Source: Chryseobacterium carnipullorum
GTDB lineage: Bacteria > Bacteroidota > Bacteroidia > Flavobacteriales > Weeksellaceae
NCBI RefSeq assembly: GCF_900142785.1
Contig: NZ_FRCD01000004.1
Coordinates: 1 to 64,000 of the forward strand
Direction: 5' to 3'
Length of the DNA stretch: 64,000 nucleotides
Positions 40,197-48,531 of the stretch are shown piece after piece. The notes under the pieces are model-generated. The model had not been told where the DNA came from. It saw nothing but the letters and a program-made list of their open reading frames with translations, and made no database searches. The position numbers and the translations under genes are program-made. The first letter of the stretch is position 1. Each line of letters opens with the position of its first letter.

Positions 40197-40198
40197 AA

Positions 40199-41056
40199 TT
40201 AAATAACCATTTTATCGATTGGAATAATGAGTATGTCCTGAGCTCCGTATGCTTTCAGTTCATCAATGACGTCCCAAAATCTTTCTTCATCAATCACAGA
40301 ATGAATGCTGCTCCAGCCTTTTTCTGCCAATGGAATAACCGTTGGACTTTTTAGAACAGGAAGAACAGAGGCGATGTCTTTGATCTTTTCATCGGGAACA
40401 TTCATCAGGATATATTTTGAATTTTTTGCTCTTAAAACCGATTGGATACGAAACAGAAATTTATTGAGAATGGCTTCTTTTTCAGGAGTAAGCACCGAAG
40501 TTTTTGCTAAAACGGCTTCTGATTTCATAATGGTGATGGTTTCCCTCAATCCATTTTTAAATAGGGTACTGCCGGAACTTACAATATCACAAATACCATC
40601 TGCCAGCCCGATATTAGGAGCTATTTCAACGGAGCCGGAAATGATGTGAATGTCGGATTGGATTCCACTTTTATCGAGAAAGTTTTTAAGAGTATTGGGA
40701 TAGGAAGTGGCAATTTTTCTGCCCTGAAAATAGGATAGATCATCAGTTTCCACTTCTTTGGGAACGGCTAAAGACACCCTGCATTTTGAAAAGCCCAGCT
40801 TCTCAACAATCTGGATATTTTTCTGCTTTTCAGCCAGCAGATTTTCACCGACAATAGCGATATCTACCACGCCGTCTTCAAGGTATTGTGGAATATCTGA
40901 ATTTCTGAGATACATGATCTCCATGGGAAAGTTGTCTACGGAAACCTTGAGCTGGTCTTTTCCGTTGTTGACGAAAATACCGCAGTCTTTGAGGAGTTGT
41001 AAAGATTCTTCGTAAAGCCTGCCGCTTTTCTGGATTGCAATTTTTAATTTACTCAT
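40199..41056 (-). CDS. hisG: ATP phosphoribosyltransferase, long form
   Basis: First committed step, ATP + PRPP. 285 residues means the long form with a C-terminal ACT-like allosteric domain (after about residue 210), so no HisZ is needed and feedback by histidine is expected. Marks: LKIAIQKSGRLYEES, VDIAIVGENLL and the PRPP loop GSVEIAPNIGLADGICDIVSSGSTL. First structural gene after the his leader. Confidence 0.96.
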   Translation of the reverse strand: MSKLKIAIQKSGRLYEESLQLLKDCGIFVNNGKDQLKVSVDNFPMEIMYLRNSDIPQYLEDGVVDIAIVGENLLAEKQKNIQIVEKLGFSKCRVSLAVPKEVETDDLSYFQGRKIATSYPNTLKNFLDKSGIQSDIHIISGSVEIAPNIGLADGICDIVSSGSTLFKNGLRETITIMKSEAVLAKTSVLTPEKEAILNKFLFRIQSVLRAKNSKYILMNVPDEKIKDIASVLPVLKSPTVIPLAEKGWSSIHSVIDEERFWDVIDELKAYGAQDILIIPIDKMVI

Positions 41057-41128
41057 TGTATTGTTTTGAAGTCTGAGTAAATAAAACTGATCTGTTGGCT
41101 ATTTCCGGGAAGAATTCGGGAAACAAAA

Positions 41129-41155
41129 AAACCGTCTGTTTACTCAGACGGTTTT
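41129..41155 (-). terminator. His operon attenuator terminator
   Basis: Minus-strand RNA: AACCGUCUG - loop AGUAAA - CAGACGGUU followed by UUUUU. It lies between the leader peptide and hisG, about 75 bases before the hisG ATG. The 5' arm (41145-41151) can instead pair with AGACGG encoded at 41196-41201, next to the leader stop codon, giving a mutually exclusive antiterminator. Confidence 0.92.
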
Positions 41156-41200
41156 AATTATTTTTGATTTTAACACATGTTTATATCAATCAATTCCGTC

Positions 41201-41251
41201 TTAGCAGAGATGATGATGATAATGATGAAGTGTTAAAAAATTCGGTTTCAT
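41201..41251 (-). CDS. hisL: His operon leader peptide
   Basis: A 16-codon frame from an ATG at 41251, MKPNFLTLHHYHHHLC, with His, His, Tyr, His, His, His codons in a row, then TAA. It starts about 10 bases after the predicted transcription start and is followed by the attenuator. A ribosome stalling at the His codons when charged tRNA(His) is scarce would leave the AGACGG at the stop codon free to form the antiterminator. This is a histidine-sensing leader with no other plausible role. Confidence 0.93.
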   Translation of the reverse strand: MKPNFLTLHHYHHHLC

Positions 41252-41268
41252 TGTTTTGAATTATGCTA

Positions 41269-41298
41269 CAAATGTAGGACTTATTTTTAAACTGCAAA
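41269..41298 (-). promoter_or_regulatory. His operon promoter
   Basis: On the minus strand TTTG (41295-41298), an 18-base spacer and TACATTTG (41269-41276): a very good TTTG/TAnnTTTG promoter. Transcription should start near 41262. Confidence 0.85.
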
Positions 41299-41304
41299 GT
41301 TTTT

Positions 41305-42408
41305 TTACAGATTTTTTTTGTAGAGTTGCATCAACTGAGCGGCTATAGGCTCATCATTAAATTTCTGAACAAACTTGAAACTCTTTTCTGCACGGCGTTT
41401 CCTCTCGGATTCATTATCCCAAAGAAATTTTATCTTGGCGCCCAGGTCAAGATCATTTCCGGGGTTGATGTAAACGGAGTTGTCCCCTCCCGCTTCCGGC
41501 AGGCAGCTTGTATTACTGGTAATCGTCACCGTCTTTGAGAAAAGCGCTTCTATGACAGGGATTCCAAAGCCTTCGAAAAAGCTGGGATAGACAAAAATAT
41601 CGGCCAGTTTATAGATCACTGCCAGCTCATCCATAGAAACACCTTCCAGGAAAATCACCTGTTTTTCCATTTTGTTTTTTCTGATGAAAGCTTCTACTTT
41701 TTTATAATAACTGGTCTTTTTACCGACTACAACTAATGGAATTTCTGTTTCATTGATTCCTTTAACGATGCTTAAAAGATTCTTTCGGTCTTCGATAGTT
41801 CCTACATTCAGAATATATCGTTCCGGAAGATTGAATTTTTCTTTTACGGCCTGAATACATTCCTCCGACTGCTGTTCTTTAAAAGCTTGATGACAGCCCT
41901 GATAAATCACCTCAATTTTCGATTCGGGAACTTTCAGATAGGTGATAATATCTCTTTTGGTCTGTTCTGAAATGGCAATGATTTTATCTGCTGAAATGGC
42001 TGCTTTTTTAAATTTCCACAGGTGTATTTTACGGTCAAAGTAGGAATAGTACTGTGGATATCTCATGAAGATCAGATCGTGTATCGTCACTATTTTTTTA
42101 ATGGGTTCTTTGCCCCATTTCAACGGCAGTTCACCAGACAGGCCATGGAATATTTCAGCGCCTTCTTTTTGGGCGTCTTTACCCATTTTAAACTGTCGGG
42201 AAAATTTTCCTCTTGAAGTTTCCACAAATCGGACATTGGGTTTTTCAAGAATCTCTTTTCCCCGTTCTGAACTGTTTTTGTTCAGTAGTAGATATTCATT
42301 TTCAGGATAGTAGTGAGAAAGGATCCTGACGAGATCTCTTGAATAATTGCCCAGTCCGGACGTATTGTAAAAAAAACGTTTTGCGTCGAAGGCAATCTTC
42401 ATATCCAT
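41305..42408 (-). CDS. Glycosyltransferase family 4 (group 1)
   Basis: Retaining GT-B glycosyltransferase of 367 residues that would move a sugar from a nucleotide-sugar. Marks: FDAKRFFYNTSGLGNYSRDLVRIL at the N-terminus (acceptor side), NVGTIEDRKNLLSIV linker, and the GT4 motif FEGFGIPVIEALFSKT (EX7E) with TSNTSCLPE. No membrane segment. Sugar and acceptor cannot be told; cell-surface glycan or lipid-linked assembly is usual. No other glycan genes are next to it. Confidence 0.88.
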   Translation of the reverse strand: MDMKIAFDAKRFFYNTSGLGNYSRDLVRILSHYYPENEYLLLNKNSSERGKEILEKPNVRFVETSRGKFSRQFKMGKDAQKEGAEIFHGLSGELPLKWGKEPIKKIVTIHDLIFMRYPQYYSYFDRKIHLWKFKKAAISADKIIAISEQTKRDIITYLKVPESKIEVIYQGCHQAFKEQQSEECIQAVKEKFNLPERYILNVGTIEDRKNLLSIVKGINETEIPLVVVGKKTSYYKKVEAFIRKNKMEKQVIFLEGVSMDELAVIYKLADIFVYPSFFEGFGIPVIEALFSKTVTITSNTSCLPEAGGDNSVYINPGNDLDLGAKIKFLWDNESERKRRAEKSFKFVQKFNDEPIAAQLMQLYKKNL

Positions 42409-42448
42409 GTTTTAATAAGCTTTTTTAACGGTTTAAAGGTATCAATAA

Positions 42449-42480
42449 AATAAACCCTAAATGACTATTCAGGGTTTATT
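42449..42480. terminator. Terminator between dapD and the glycosyltransferase
   Basis: AATAAACCCT / AGGGTTTATT stem with T/A runs on both sides; ends dapD transcription on the minus strand. Confidence 0.75.
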
Positions 42481-42526
42481 TTATAAATTTTAAAAATCAA
42501 TCTTTAAAATTTAGAGAAAACACAGC

Positions 42527-43339
42527 TTATACCGCTACATTATTCTCTCTTAAAGCATCATTAAGAGATGTTTTTTTATCTGTTGATTCTTTTCTCTGAC
42601 CGATGATCAATGCACACGGAACCTGGTATTCACCAGCCGGGTATTGTTTGGTGTAACTTCCGGGAATTACTACTGAACGCGCAGGAACTCTTCCTTTGAT
42701 CTCAACAGGCTCATCACCTGTCACATCAATAATTTTTGTGGAAGCAGTCAATACGACATTTGCTCCCAATACCGCTTCTCTTTCTACATGAACCCCTTCT
42801 ACAACGATACATCTTGAACCGATGAAACAGTCGTCCTCAATGATCACAGGAGCTGCCTGTAACGGCTCTAATACCCCACCGATACCAACACCACCACTCA
42901 GGTGAACGTTTTTACCGATCTGTGCACAACTTCCTACAGTCGCCCAGGTATCTACCATCGTTCCTGAATCTACATAAGCACCGATATTGACGTAAGAAGG
43001 CATCAAAATAACACCTGAAGCTACGAAAGATCCTTCTCTTGCGATGGCATGCGGTACAACTCTTACTCCTTTTTCAGCATAATTTCTCTTCAAAGGAATT
43101 TTGTCATGAAATTCAAACGGACCTACTTCAATAGTTTCCATTTTCTGGATCGGGAAATACATTACTACGGCTTTCTTTACCCATTCATTTACCTGCCATC
43201 CGTTTTCTGTAGGTTCAGCTACACGAAGTTCTCCTGAATCCAATAAAGAAATAACTTCTCTTATCGCCTTCTTGCTGTCTTCGTTCTGTAATAAATCTCT
43301 ATTATCCCAAATGTTTTCAATAGTTTGTTGTAACGACAT
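42527..43339 (-). CDS. dapD: 2,3,4,5-Tetrahydropyridine-2,6-dicarboxylate N-succinyltransferase
   Basis: Lysine/diaminopimelate pathway. 270 residues with a left-handed beta-helix core of hexapeptide repeats (YVNIGAYVDSGTMVDTWATVGSCAQIG, HLSGGVGIGGV) and the RCIVVEGV and DDCFIGSRC segments typical of DapD. The product enters the succinylase branch. It has its own promoter (next entry) and is a single-gene unit. Confidence 0.97.
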   Translation of the reverse strand: MSLQQTIENIWDNRDLLQNEDSKKAIREVISLLDSGELRVAEPTENGWQVNEWVKKAVVMYFPIQKMETIEVGPFEFHDKIPLKRNYAEKGVRVVPHAIAREGSFVASGVILMPSYVNIGAYVDSGTMVDTWATVGSCAQIGKNVHLSGGVGIGGVLEPLQAAPVIIEDDCFIGSRCIVVEGVHVEREAVLGANVVLTASTKIIDVTGDEPVEIKGRVPARSVVIPGSYTKQYPAGEYQVPCALIIGQRKESTDKKTSLNDALRENNVAV

Positions 43340-43396
43340 GTTTCTTGTTTGATTTTAGTATAAATAATCGCTGCAGCTTCCCGCAGTTTTGAAGGT

Positions 43397-43427
43397 CAAA
43401 AGTACAAAAGATTGTTTTAGTATACAA
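43397..43427 (-). promoter_or_regulatory. Promoter of dapD
   Basis: On the minus strand TTG (43425-43427), 20-base spacer, TACTTTTG (43397-43404). Confidence 0.5.
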
Positions 43428-43478
43428 GTTCTGCCGAGCGCACTCCATGCGAATTATTTCCTTTCTGATTTTCGAATA

Positions 43479-43850
43479 TTATTCTAAAATAATGAATTCC
43501 ATGGTCTTTTCAACGTGTTTTTGCTGAATAATTCCCTGTGAATACCGAAGATTTGAACCAGTATTATATTTTGTTAAATAAGCGGTATTAATTTCCGGAG
43601 TAAGATCTGTAATATCATCCGGGACAACCGCTTTTATATTGAATATTTCTTTTCCACATTTAATCTGTCCTATGGGATCTTGTAAAAAAGTATGATACCA
43701 GCTTTTTTCTGCCAGTCCCCAGGATCTTGCAAAAATTCTGTCGTTTACGATAACCATCCAGATCTCGAGGAAGGTAGTTCGGTGTTGTCCTGCCTTTATT
43801 TCAATAATACTATGACTACTGATGTAATCTAATGCTAATTCCTTATTCAT
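43479..43850 (-). CDS. DUF2255 family protein
   Basis: 123 residues with the DUF2255 look: IKAGQHRTTFLEIWMVIVNDRIFARSWGL, then YHTFLQDPIGQIKCGKE. The family resembles the beta-barrel flavin reductase/nitroreductase-like (DUF385) proteins but its function is unknown. No signal peptide. Monocistronic, minus strand. Confidence 0.75.
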   Translation of the reverse strand: MNKELALDYISSHSIIEIKAGQHRTTFLEIWMVIVNDRIFARSWGLAEKSWYHTFLQDPIGQIKCGKEIFNIKAVVPDDITDLTPEINTAYLTKYNTGSNLRYSQGIIQQKHVEKTMEFIILE

Positions 43851-43963
43851 TGTTAATTGTTAATTTTTTACGAATCTAAAATGAATAAAAATTCCTGCCC
43901 AATTTATTATTCAGCTTAAAGTAAATATTATTTGGATTGGCGATTTTCTGGTGTTTCCTTTTT

Positions 43964-44078
43964 CAGAGCATCATTTTGTTGAGTGTTGTAATCAGACATT
44001 CTTTATAGCTTTTGACTATTGCAATTTTTTAATTCTGAAATACAAGCTGATTATCTTGAAATATTCAATATTCGTTAA
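43964..44078 (-). pseudogene. Decayed copy of the LytTR gene 3' end
   Basis: About 115 bases are similar to the last third of the intact LytTR gene next door (TAT TTC AAG ATA.. aligns with its NIEYFEDNQLV). A one-base deletion in the YFED region and an in-frame TAA break the frame, while the final ITTLxKMML-stop remains recognisable. The duplicated part includes the stop codon and a few bases after it. It is a non-coding relic of a tandem duplication. Confidence 0.8.
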
Positions 44079-44083
44079 ACATC

Positions 44084-44123
44084 AAAAAGCCATGTCAAGG
44101 TTTAAAACCTTGACATGGCTTTA
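44084..44123 (-). terminator. Terminator after the LytTR gene
   Basis: AAAGCCATGTCAAGG / CCTTGACATGGCTTT stem with A/T flanks on both sides; sits between the intact gene and its decayed copy. Confidence 0.85.
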
Positions 44124-44167
44124 ATTACAGGTTATATGGAATAGTAGATTCCCGCTGCTTATTTTTT

Positions 44168-44494
44168 TCAGAGCATCATTTTATGGAGCGTTGTAATCAG
44201 ACAATCCTTATAACTTTTTGCCACGGCAATTTTCTGATCCTGGCATACCAGCTGGTTGTCTTCAAAATATTCAATATTGGTTAAATTGACAATGTAAGAA
44301 TTGTGGACCCTCATGAATTCATCGGGAAGACTTTCGATTAAATCTTTAAGGGCTTTGTAGTAGATGTATTTTTTATTGAATGTGGTATTAATTTCCACAT
44401 AATTCCCCAAACCTTTGATAATGGTAATGTCTTTAAAGAAAAGTTTTACCAGTTTTTTATCTGTTTTAATAAAGGCAAAGGTTCGGTTTTCCAT
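44168..44494 (-). CDS. Orphan LytTR DNA-binding domain protein
   Basis: 108 residues, only the LytTR beta-type DNA-binding domain: ITIIKGLGNYVEI (strand with the family GNYV), IYYKALKDLIESLPDEFMRVHNSYIVNL and AVAKSYKDCLITTL. No receiver domain is fused and no histidine kinase is nearby. LytTR proteins bind direct repeats about two helical turns apart. The gene looks intact and its relatives in Flavobacteriia act as small regulators. Confidence 0.9.
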   Translation of the reverse strand: MENRTFAFIKTDKKLVKLFFKDITIIKGLGNYVEINTTFNKKYIYYKALKDLIESLPDEFMRVHNSYIVNLTNIEYFEDNQLVCQDQKIAVAKSYKDCLITTLHKMML

Positions 44495-44518
44495 TCAATG
44501 ATCAGTTTAAATAATACT

Positions 44519-45097
44519 TTATAAAACTCTTTGAGCGTGGAGATAAGCTTTATTCCAGTATTTTTCATTTAGCGAAGATATTATCACTCCTTTTGAAGTG
44601 GAAGCATGGATAAATTTCACTTCTCCGTCAGCTCCTATATCATGAACAATACCTACGTGAGAAACTCTGCTTCCTCCTGCGGTAGCGAAAAATAAAAGGT
44701 CGCCGGGTTTCACTTCTTTAATATCAATTTTCTGACCGGCATCGGCCTGATCGGAAGACCTGCGGGGCAGTGAGAAATCATTTTCTTCAAAAACTTTCAC
44801 AGTAAATCCGGAACAGTCGAAACCAGAAGAGGTATTCCCACCGAATTTATAAGGTGCTCCGATATACTTTTCAGCATCTTTCAGAATATCACTGACGGAT
44901 CTTGAAATTTTGCCATCAAATTTAGAATCCAGTTTTCGGAGGTTTTCAGCTTTTACCACTGTTTTACTTCCCGTATTTTTTTTAGAGGATACACTTTTAG
45001 ATGATCCGCAGGAAACGGCGATCGCAGAGGCAATCAGCAGAACTGAAAACTGCTTTATTCTTAAGTTTTTTTCAAATAATCCCGGTCTCATAGTCAT
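44519..45097 (-). CDS. NlpC/P60 (C40) peptidoglycan hydrolase, lipoprotein
   Basis: 192 residues. An N-terminal lipoprotein signal (SVLLIASAIAVSCGSS) anchors it, then a Ser/Lys linker, then NlpC/P60: APYKFGGNTSSGFDCSGF (nucleophile Cys), SHVGIVHDIG (His) and KFIHASTSKGV (third polar residue). The family cleaves D-gamma-Glu-diaminopimelate links in peptidoglycan stems. Two nearby ATGs are possible starts; the shorter one (MRPGLF) is 2 codons later. Upstream of the LytTR gene by 24 bases on the same strand. Confidence 0.92.
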   Translation of the reverse strand: MTMRPGLFEKNLRIKQFSVLLIASAIAVSCGSSKSVSSKKNTGSKTVVKAENLRKLDSKFDGKISRSVSDILKDAEKYIGAPYKFGGNTSSGFDCSGFTVKVFEENDFSLPRRSSDQADAGQKIDIKEVKPGDLLFFATAGGSRVSHVGIVHDIGADGEVKFIHASTSKGVIISSLNEKYWNKAYLHAQRVL

Positions 45098-45198
45098 CTG
45101 ATTTTAAATGAAGTAACTAATTATAAACAAATATACATTTTATATTTAAATTATATAACAAGTATACTAGAACTATATGATAAATGTGTGTTAAAATA

Positions 45199-45227
45199 TT
45201 GATTTTCTTTATTTATTAGTATATTTG
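45199..45227 (+). promoter_or_regulatory. Promoter of the 45244 gene
   Basis: TTG (45199-45201), 18-base spacer, TATATTTG (45220-45227); the ATG follows 16 bases later. Confidence 0.7.
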
Positions 45228-45243
45228 AATTCAATTTCACAAT

Positions 45244-45891
45244 ATGGCAACCTATGAAAGTTTAATAAAAATAAACGGAAGTGTAGGCGATCTGGTTTTT
45301 TACAGCCTGAACGGGAAAAATGTGGTGCGGAAAAAAAGCGGATTTAATAAAACGGCGTTCAAAAAGAGTCCTTCTTATGAGAAAGTAAGGCAGAACAGTT
45401 CGGAATTCGGACATTGTTCCAAATCGGGAAAAACAATACGGAGTTGTATTGAAAATTATAGTAAGGAATCGGGTGATCCCCTCCTCTATCAGAAATTTGC
45501 AAAGCTGATGACCGTTATTAAGGATCTTGATGTGGTTTCGGCCAGGGGAAAAAGAACGGTGCAAAACGGTCTTATATCGCCGGAAGGATTAAAGCTGCTT
45601 AGAGCATTCAGATTTGGAAAAAAGGAAAATATCTCTCCGGACATTTTCGTTTCGGAGGATAAAGAAAACCGGATTTTGAATTTAGGTCACCCAATTCCGG
45701 CTGATAACATGGCAATCATCACCATTCAGCCTGATCTTGAAGTATATTCGGGGGAGTATTTTGAAGAAAGACTTTCTGCTGAAAAGGAAACACTCATTCC
45801 TTTTAAAAAGCATTTTTCAGATGACAGGCTTCTGCTCTACTTTTTAGTCATTAAGTATAAGGAAGAAATTACCCATATGGGATTTATCTAA
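45244..45891 (+). CDS. Flavobacterial hypothetical protein with conserved basic N-terminus
   Basis: 215 residues, no signal peptide, positively charged. The N-terminal part (SVGDLVFYSLNGKNVVRKKSGFNK, then FKKSPSYEKVRQNSSEFG) resembles a family of small uncharacterised proteins I have seen in Bacteroidota, some next to mobile or phage-like genes; function unknown. It has a strong promoter and its own terminator. Confidence 0.75.
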   Translation: MATYESLIKINGSVGDLVFYSLNGKNVVRKKSGFNKTAFKKSPSYEKVRQNSSEFGHCSKSGKTIRSCIENYSKESGDPLLYQKFAKLMTVIKDLDVVSARGKRTVQNGLISPEGLKLLRAFRFGKKENISPDIFVSEDKENRILNLGHPIPADNMAIITIQPDLEVYSGEYFEERLSAEKETLIPFKKHFSDDRLLLYFLVIKYKEEITHMGFI

Positions 45892-45896
45892 ATAAA

Positions 45897-45932
45897 AAAA
45901 GCCTGCAGGGATGAATCTGCAGGCTTTCTGTT
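45897..45932 (+). terminator. Terminator of the 45244 gene
   Basis: AAAGCCTGCAG / CTGCAGGCTTT stem. It also serves the convergent lipoprotein gene (ending at 45933). Confidence 0.85.
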
Positions 45933-46301
45933 TTATTTCTTGTCTCCTGTCCAGGTCCCGTATCTTGCAGGGGTGGGAACAGCGTTTGACCAGTTTCCGT
46001 TTCCTTTTTTCTCTCTTGAAAGGGTTCCTTTGAATTCTCCATCGTCAGGAAGCCCGATTACAGCAGTAAGATCACCGGTATCCGTTAAATTTCCGGAAAT
46101 ATTATAATTTTCGTCATTAACGGTAGAGTGCATCGTTCCGGTTACTTTTCCGTCGCTGGCTACTACAAGGTTCCAGGTTCCGTCATCGCTTCCCGTATAC
46201 TTTCCTGACCATGTTCCTATATAATCATAAATAGTGTCATCATCAGAACTACATCCGATAAATAAAAAAGCTGTGAAAAGAAGTAAAAAAAGTTTCTTCA
46301 T
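45933..46301 (-). CDS. Small lipoprotein, function unknown
   Basis: About 122 residues from the ATG at 46301. Lipobox (LFIGCSS) after a short signal peptide. The mature part is a small beta domain starting YIGTWSGKYTGSDDGTWNLVV, resembling lipocalin-like or calycin single-domain secreted proteins. No close family recognised. Confidence 0.7.
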   Translation of the reverse strand: MKKLFLLLFTAFLFIGCSSDDDTIYDYIGTWSGKYTGSDDGTWNLVVASDGKVTGTMHSTVNDENYNISGNLTDTGDLTAVIGLPDDGEFKGTLSREKKGNGNWSNAVPTPARYGTWTGDKK

Positions 46302-46726
46302 AGTTTCTAATAGTTTTATAACCAAATCAAATTTTATTGTTAGCTATTCATTTCCCACTTTTGAATAGAATAATGAATTAATGTTTATTGTTTTCGGGCT
46401 TGTTCCCTGCAAATCTACTAATTTTTTCATTCAGATTATCTGAATTTTAATCAGCTGTTTATATTTTTATGAATTAATAGCATATTTTGGCTAAAATACA
46501 ATTATTTCCCAAATACAACCAATGAATGGACGTGCAAGCTGTCAAAAAACAACAACAAACCACACGATTGGCATACTATTACAATAATGTGTTTATTTCA
46601 TTCAATTATTTCAATATAAATTATTTTTATTCTATCATTTGCAATTTAAACGAAATTTATTTTCACAATCGCAAATATTTCTTAATTTAGTGAAAAATAT
46701 AAAAGTCACTAAAACCCAATAATCAT
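46302..46726 (+). other. AT-rich intergenic stretch
   Basis: About 425 bases between divergent genes with no recognisable gene. It should carry both promoters; no clear TAnnTTTG box was found at a suitable distance for the 46727 gene. Confidence 0.5.
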
Positions 46727-47410
46727 ATGAAAACAAGACTTATTTTTTTTATTGCTGTCGCCTTTTTCAGTAGCATTAAGTCACAGGTAGGGATTAATAC
46801 TACCGCACCTTCTCACACTTTAGATGTCAACGGACTGGTTAGAGTACGAGGTTTAGCCAATGCTGAAAGAAAAATTGTTGCAGCAGATCCACAGGGAGTT
46901 TTAACTTTGATCGCACCGGAAGAAATTTTTTCTCCAAAAGCATTATTGAATACTTCCACTTCTGCTGCTGAGCAAAGACTGACCGTTTATGAAGGACAAT
47001 GTTTTCAGCCGACAGATAATGCATCTTCCTGTGCGATTACGGTAAATCATTACAGTACCTGCGCAGGTTTTACCCGCGCTATAGATACTCAGATTATAGT
47101 GGGACAAACCATCAACACGATTAACGGACAGTTTTTAGGAACCTGGGCTTCCCGTTTTATCGATAATAAAGGCTATGTGGGAGGAACAACAGCTGCTGAG
47201 CAGGTAGCACCCGACTATCCCAGAATCTCCTATCCTACTGCCAATTCCGCTAACTATTTGGGAACTGGTAGTTTTTCGGGTCAATGTAATGCAGATCTTG
47301 TGACTACTATTAATCAGGCCACTGGTGATATTAAAATAGAATCAGTGAAAAGAAGTATGTTTGCCCATATGGTCTATCTTTTATCTGTATCCCGCTCAAA
47401 AAGTAACTAG
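46727..47410 (+). CDS. Secreted protein with GINT-type N-terminal module
   Basis: 227 residues: signal peptide (MKTRLIFFIAVAFFSSIKS) then QVGINTTAPSHTLDVNGLVRVRG, a motif seen at the start of tail-fibre-like and other trimeric surface proteins and shared with five other proteins in this window. The rest is a beta-rich domain with paired Cys (GQCFQ.., SSCAITV, STCAGF, GQCNADLV) suggesting disulphides. No T9SS tail. Function unknown; probably an exported structural or adhesive protein. Confidence 0.7.
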   Translation: MKTRLIFFIAVAFFSSIKSQVGINTTAPSHTLDVNGLVRVRGLANAERKIVAADPQGVLTLIAPEEIFSPKALLNTSTSAAEQRLTVYEGQCFQPTDNASSCAITVNHYSTCAGFTRAIDTQIIVGQTINTINGQFLGTWASRFIDNKGYVGGTTAAEQVAPDYPRISYPTANSANYLGTGSFSGQCNADLVTTINQATGDIKIESVKRSMFAHMVYLLSVSRSKSN

Positions 47411-47435
47411 AAACAGATTCTTTTTTAAAGAAATA

Positions 47436-47466
47436 AAAATAGCTGCATCAAAAATGCAGCTATTTT
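47436..47466 (+). terminator. Terminator after the 46727 gene
   Basis: AAAATAGCTGCAT / ATGCAGCTATTTT stem with T-run. Confidence 0.85.
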
Positions 47467-47472
47467 GTTTTA

Positions 47473-47643
47473 CTAACCATTATCGTATGGGGTGAGTTCA
47501 TTGCTGCATTCTTTTTTATGCAGAAGAAATGAAACCTGAATATCTTCATCAGCAGTCCGGGCATGAATCGACGAAAGATAAGTTTTATATCTTTTGTCTG
47601 TTGGCTGTAATGCGACTACTCTTCCTCCTCCATAGAGAACCAT
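47473..47643 (-). CDS. Possible small protein, 56 residues
   Basis: Not a recognised family. ATG at 47643 gives MVLYGGGRVVALQPTDKR .. with a mixed, protein-like composition and a TAG stop at 47473. It lies in the 450-base gap between the 46727 gene and the cold-shock gene, the rest of which shows nothing else. No promoter seen. It could be a relic. Confidence 0.3.
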   Translation of the reverse strand: MVLYGGGRVVALQPTDKRYKTYLSSIHARTADEDIQVSFLLHKKECSNELTPYDNG

Positions 47644-47790
47644 CTTAAATTATTCTGCTTTTGCTGACATCTGCAGGAACCCTACAGGACGATGGACCAT
47701 TGATATTATAATTTTTCTCATTTTATACTGGTTCTATCGGTTGTCGTTGGATGAATAATCAGACTGAATGTTTTGCTTATACAGGTATAT

Positions 47791-47830
47791 AAAAAAAGCA
47801 GCAGATCAACGTAATGTTATCTGCTGCTTT
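47791..47830 (-). terminator. Terminator of the cold-shock gene
   Basis: Minus strand: AAAGCAGCAGAT / ATCTGCTGCTTT stem and U-run. Confidence 0.85.
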
Positions 47831-47864
47831 TAATAGAGAGAAAGATTTAACTTTCCTTCTTAAT

Positions 47865-48056
47865 TTATGCTACGCGTACGTTAACTGCGTTAACGCCTTT
47901 TTTACCGTTTTCTAAATCGAATGTTACAGTGTCATTTTCACGTATATCATCTTTTAAACCAGATGAATGTACGAAGATATCCTGACCGCCATTTGAAGGT
48001 GTAATAAAACCAAAACCTTTGGCATCATTAAAGAATTTTACTGTTCCTTGTTGCAT
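47865..48056 (-). CDS. Cold-shock family RNA/ssDNA-binding protein
   Basis: 63 residues, single OB fold. RNP1 KGFGFI and RNP2 DIFVH are both exact. Binds single-stranded RNA or DNA and acts as RNA chaperone. The leader upstream is long (promoter at 48329-48357), as in cold-inducible csp genes. Confidence 0.96.
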   Translation of the reverse strand: MQQGTVKFFNDAKGFGFITPSNGGQDIFVHSSGLKDDIRENDTVTFDLENGKKGVNAVNVRVA

Positions 48057-48057
48057 T

Positions 48058-48531
48058 GTATTGTATTATAAAATTATTGTATTCGTTGATAAAATGTTTC
48101 TGGCCGTAGCCATTATTGAGATAATGTTTCCATCAAAACAATAATAAATCGATTTGTGAACAAGAAATGATGTTGATATTTTTAGAGACCTGATTGATAT
48201 TCAAGTGGAAAAAAGGTACTTCACCCGTTATATTGGTAACAAACTTAGCGGCTGAAAAAGCGAAGACTGATCAATGAGATGAACTCAAAAGTTTCAGAAT
48301 AAGCGTCGGCAGGAGCCTGATTATTTTACAAATATACAATTAATTTATTGAAAACAAGTATTTTTTTGATTTTAATACAAATTAATTTAAAAATTTGCAA
48401 TAGAGATAAGGTGTTCTTTTTTATTAGACGACCACTTCCCTTTTCGTTTTATAAAGATTGTATGGATAAAAAAACAATGGGATGAGCAGTATTGGTAAGC
48501 CTTTTGATGCGATATAAGTAAATTAAAATAT
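48058..48531 (+). other. Cold-shock gene leader and intergenic stretch
   Basis: From 48329 to the csp ATG at 48056 the DNA is transcribed as a leader of about 265 bases (from the promoter listed next). It has no ORF of note. The rest, up to 48531, is AT-rich and should contain the promoter of the plus-strand lipoprotein gene; none was recognised. Confidence 0.5.
48329..48357 (-). promoter_or_regulatory. Promoter of the cold-shock gene
   Basis: On the minus strand TTG (48355-48357), 18-base spacer, TATATTTG (48329-48336). Predicted transcription start near 48322, giving a 5' UTR of about 265 bases. Confidence 0.65.
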
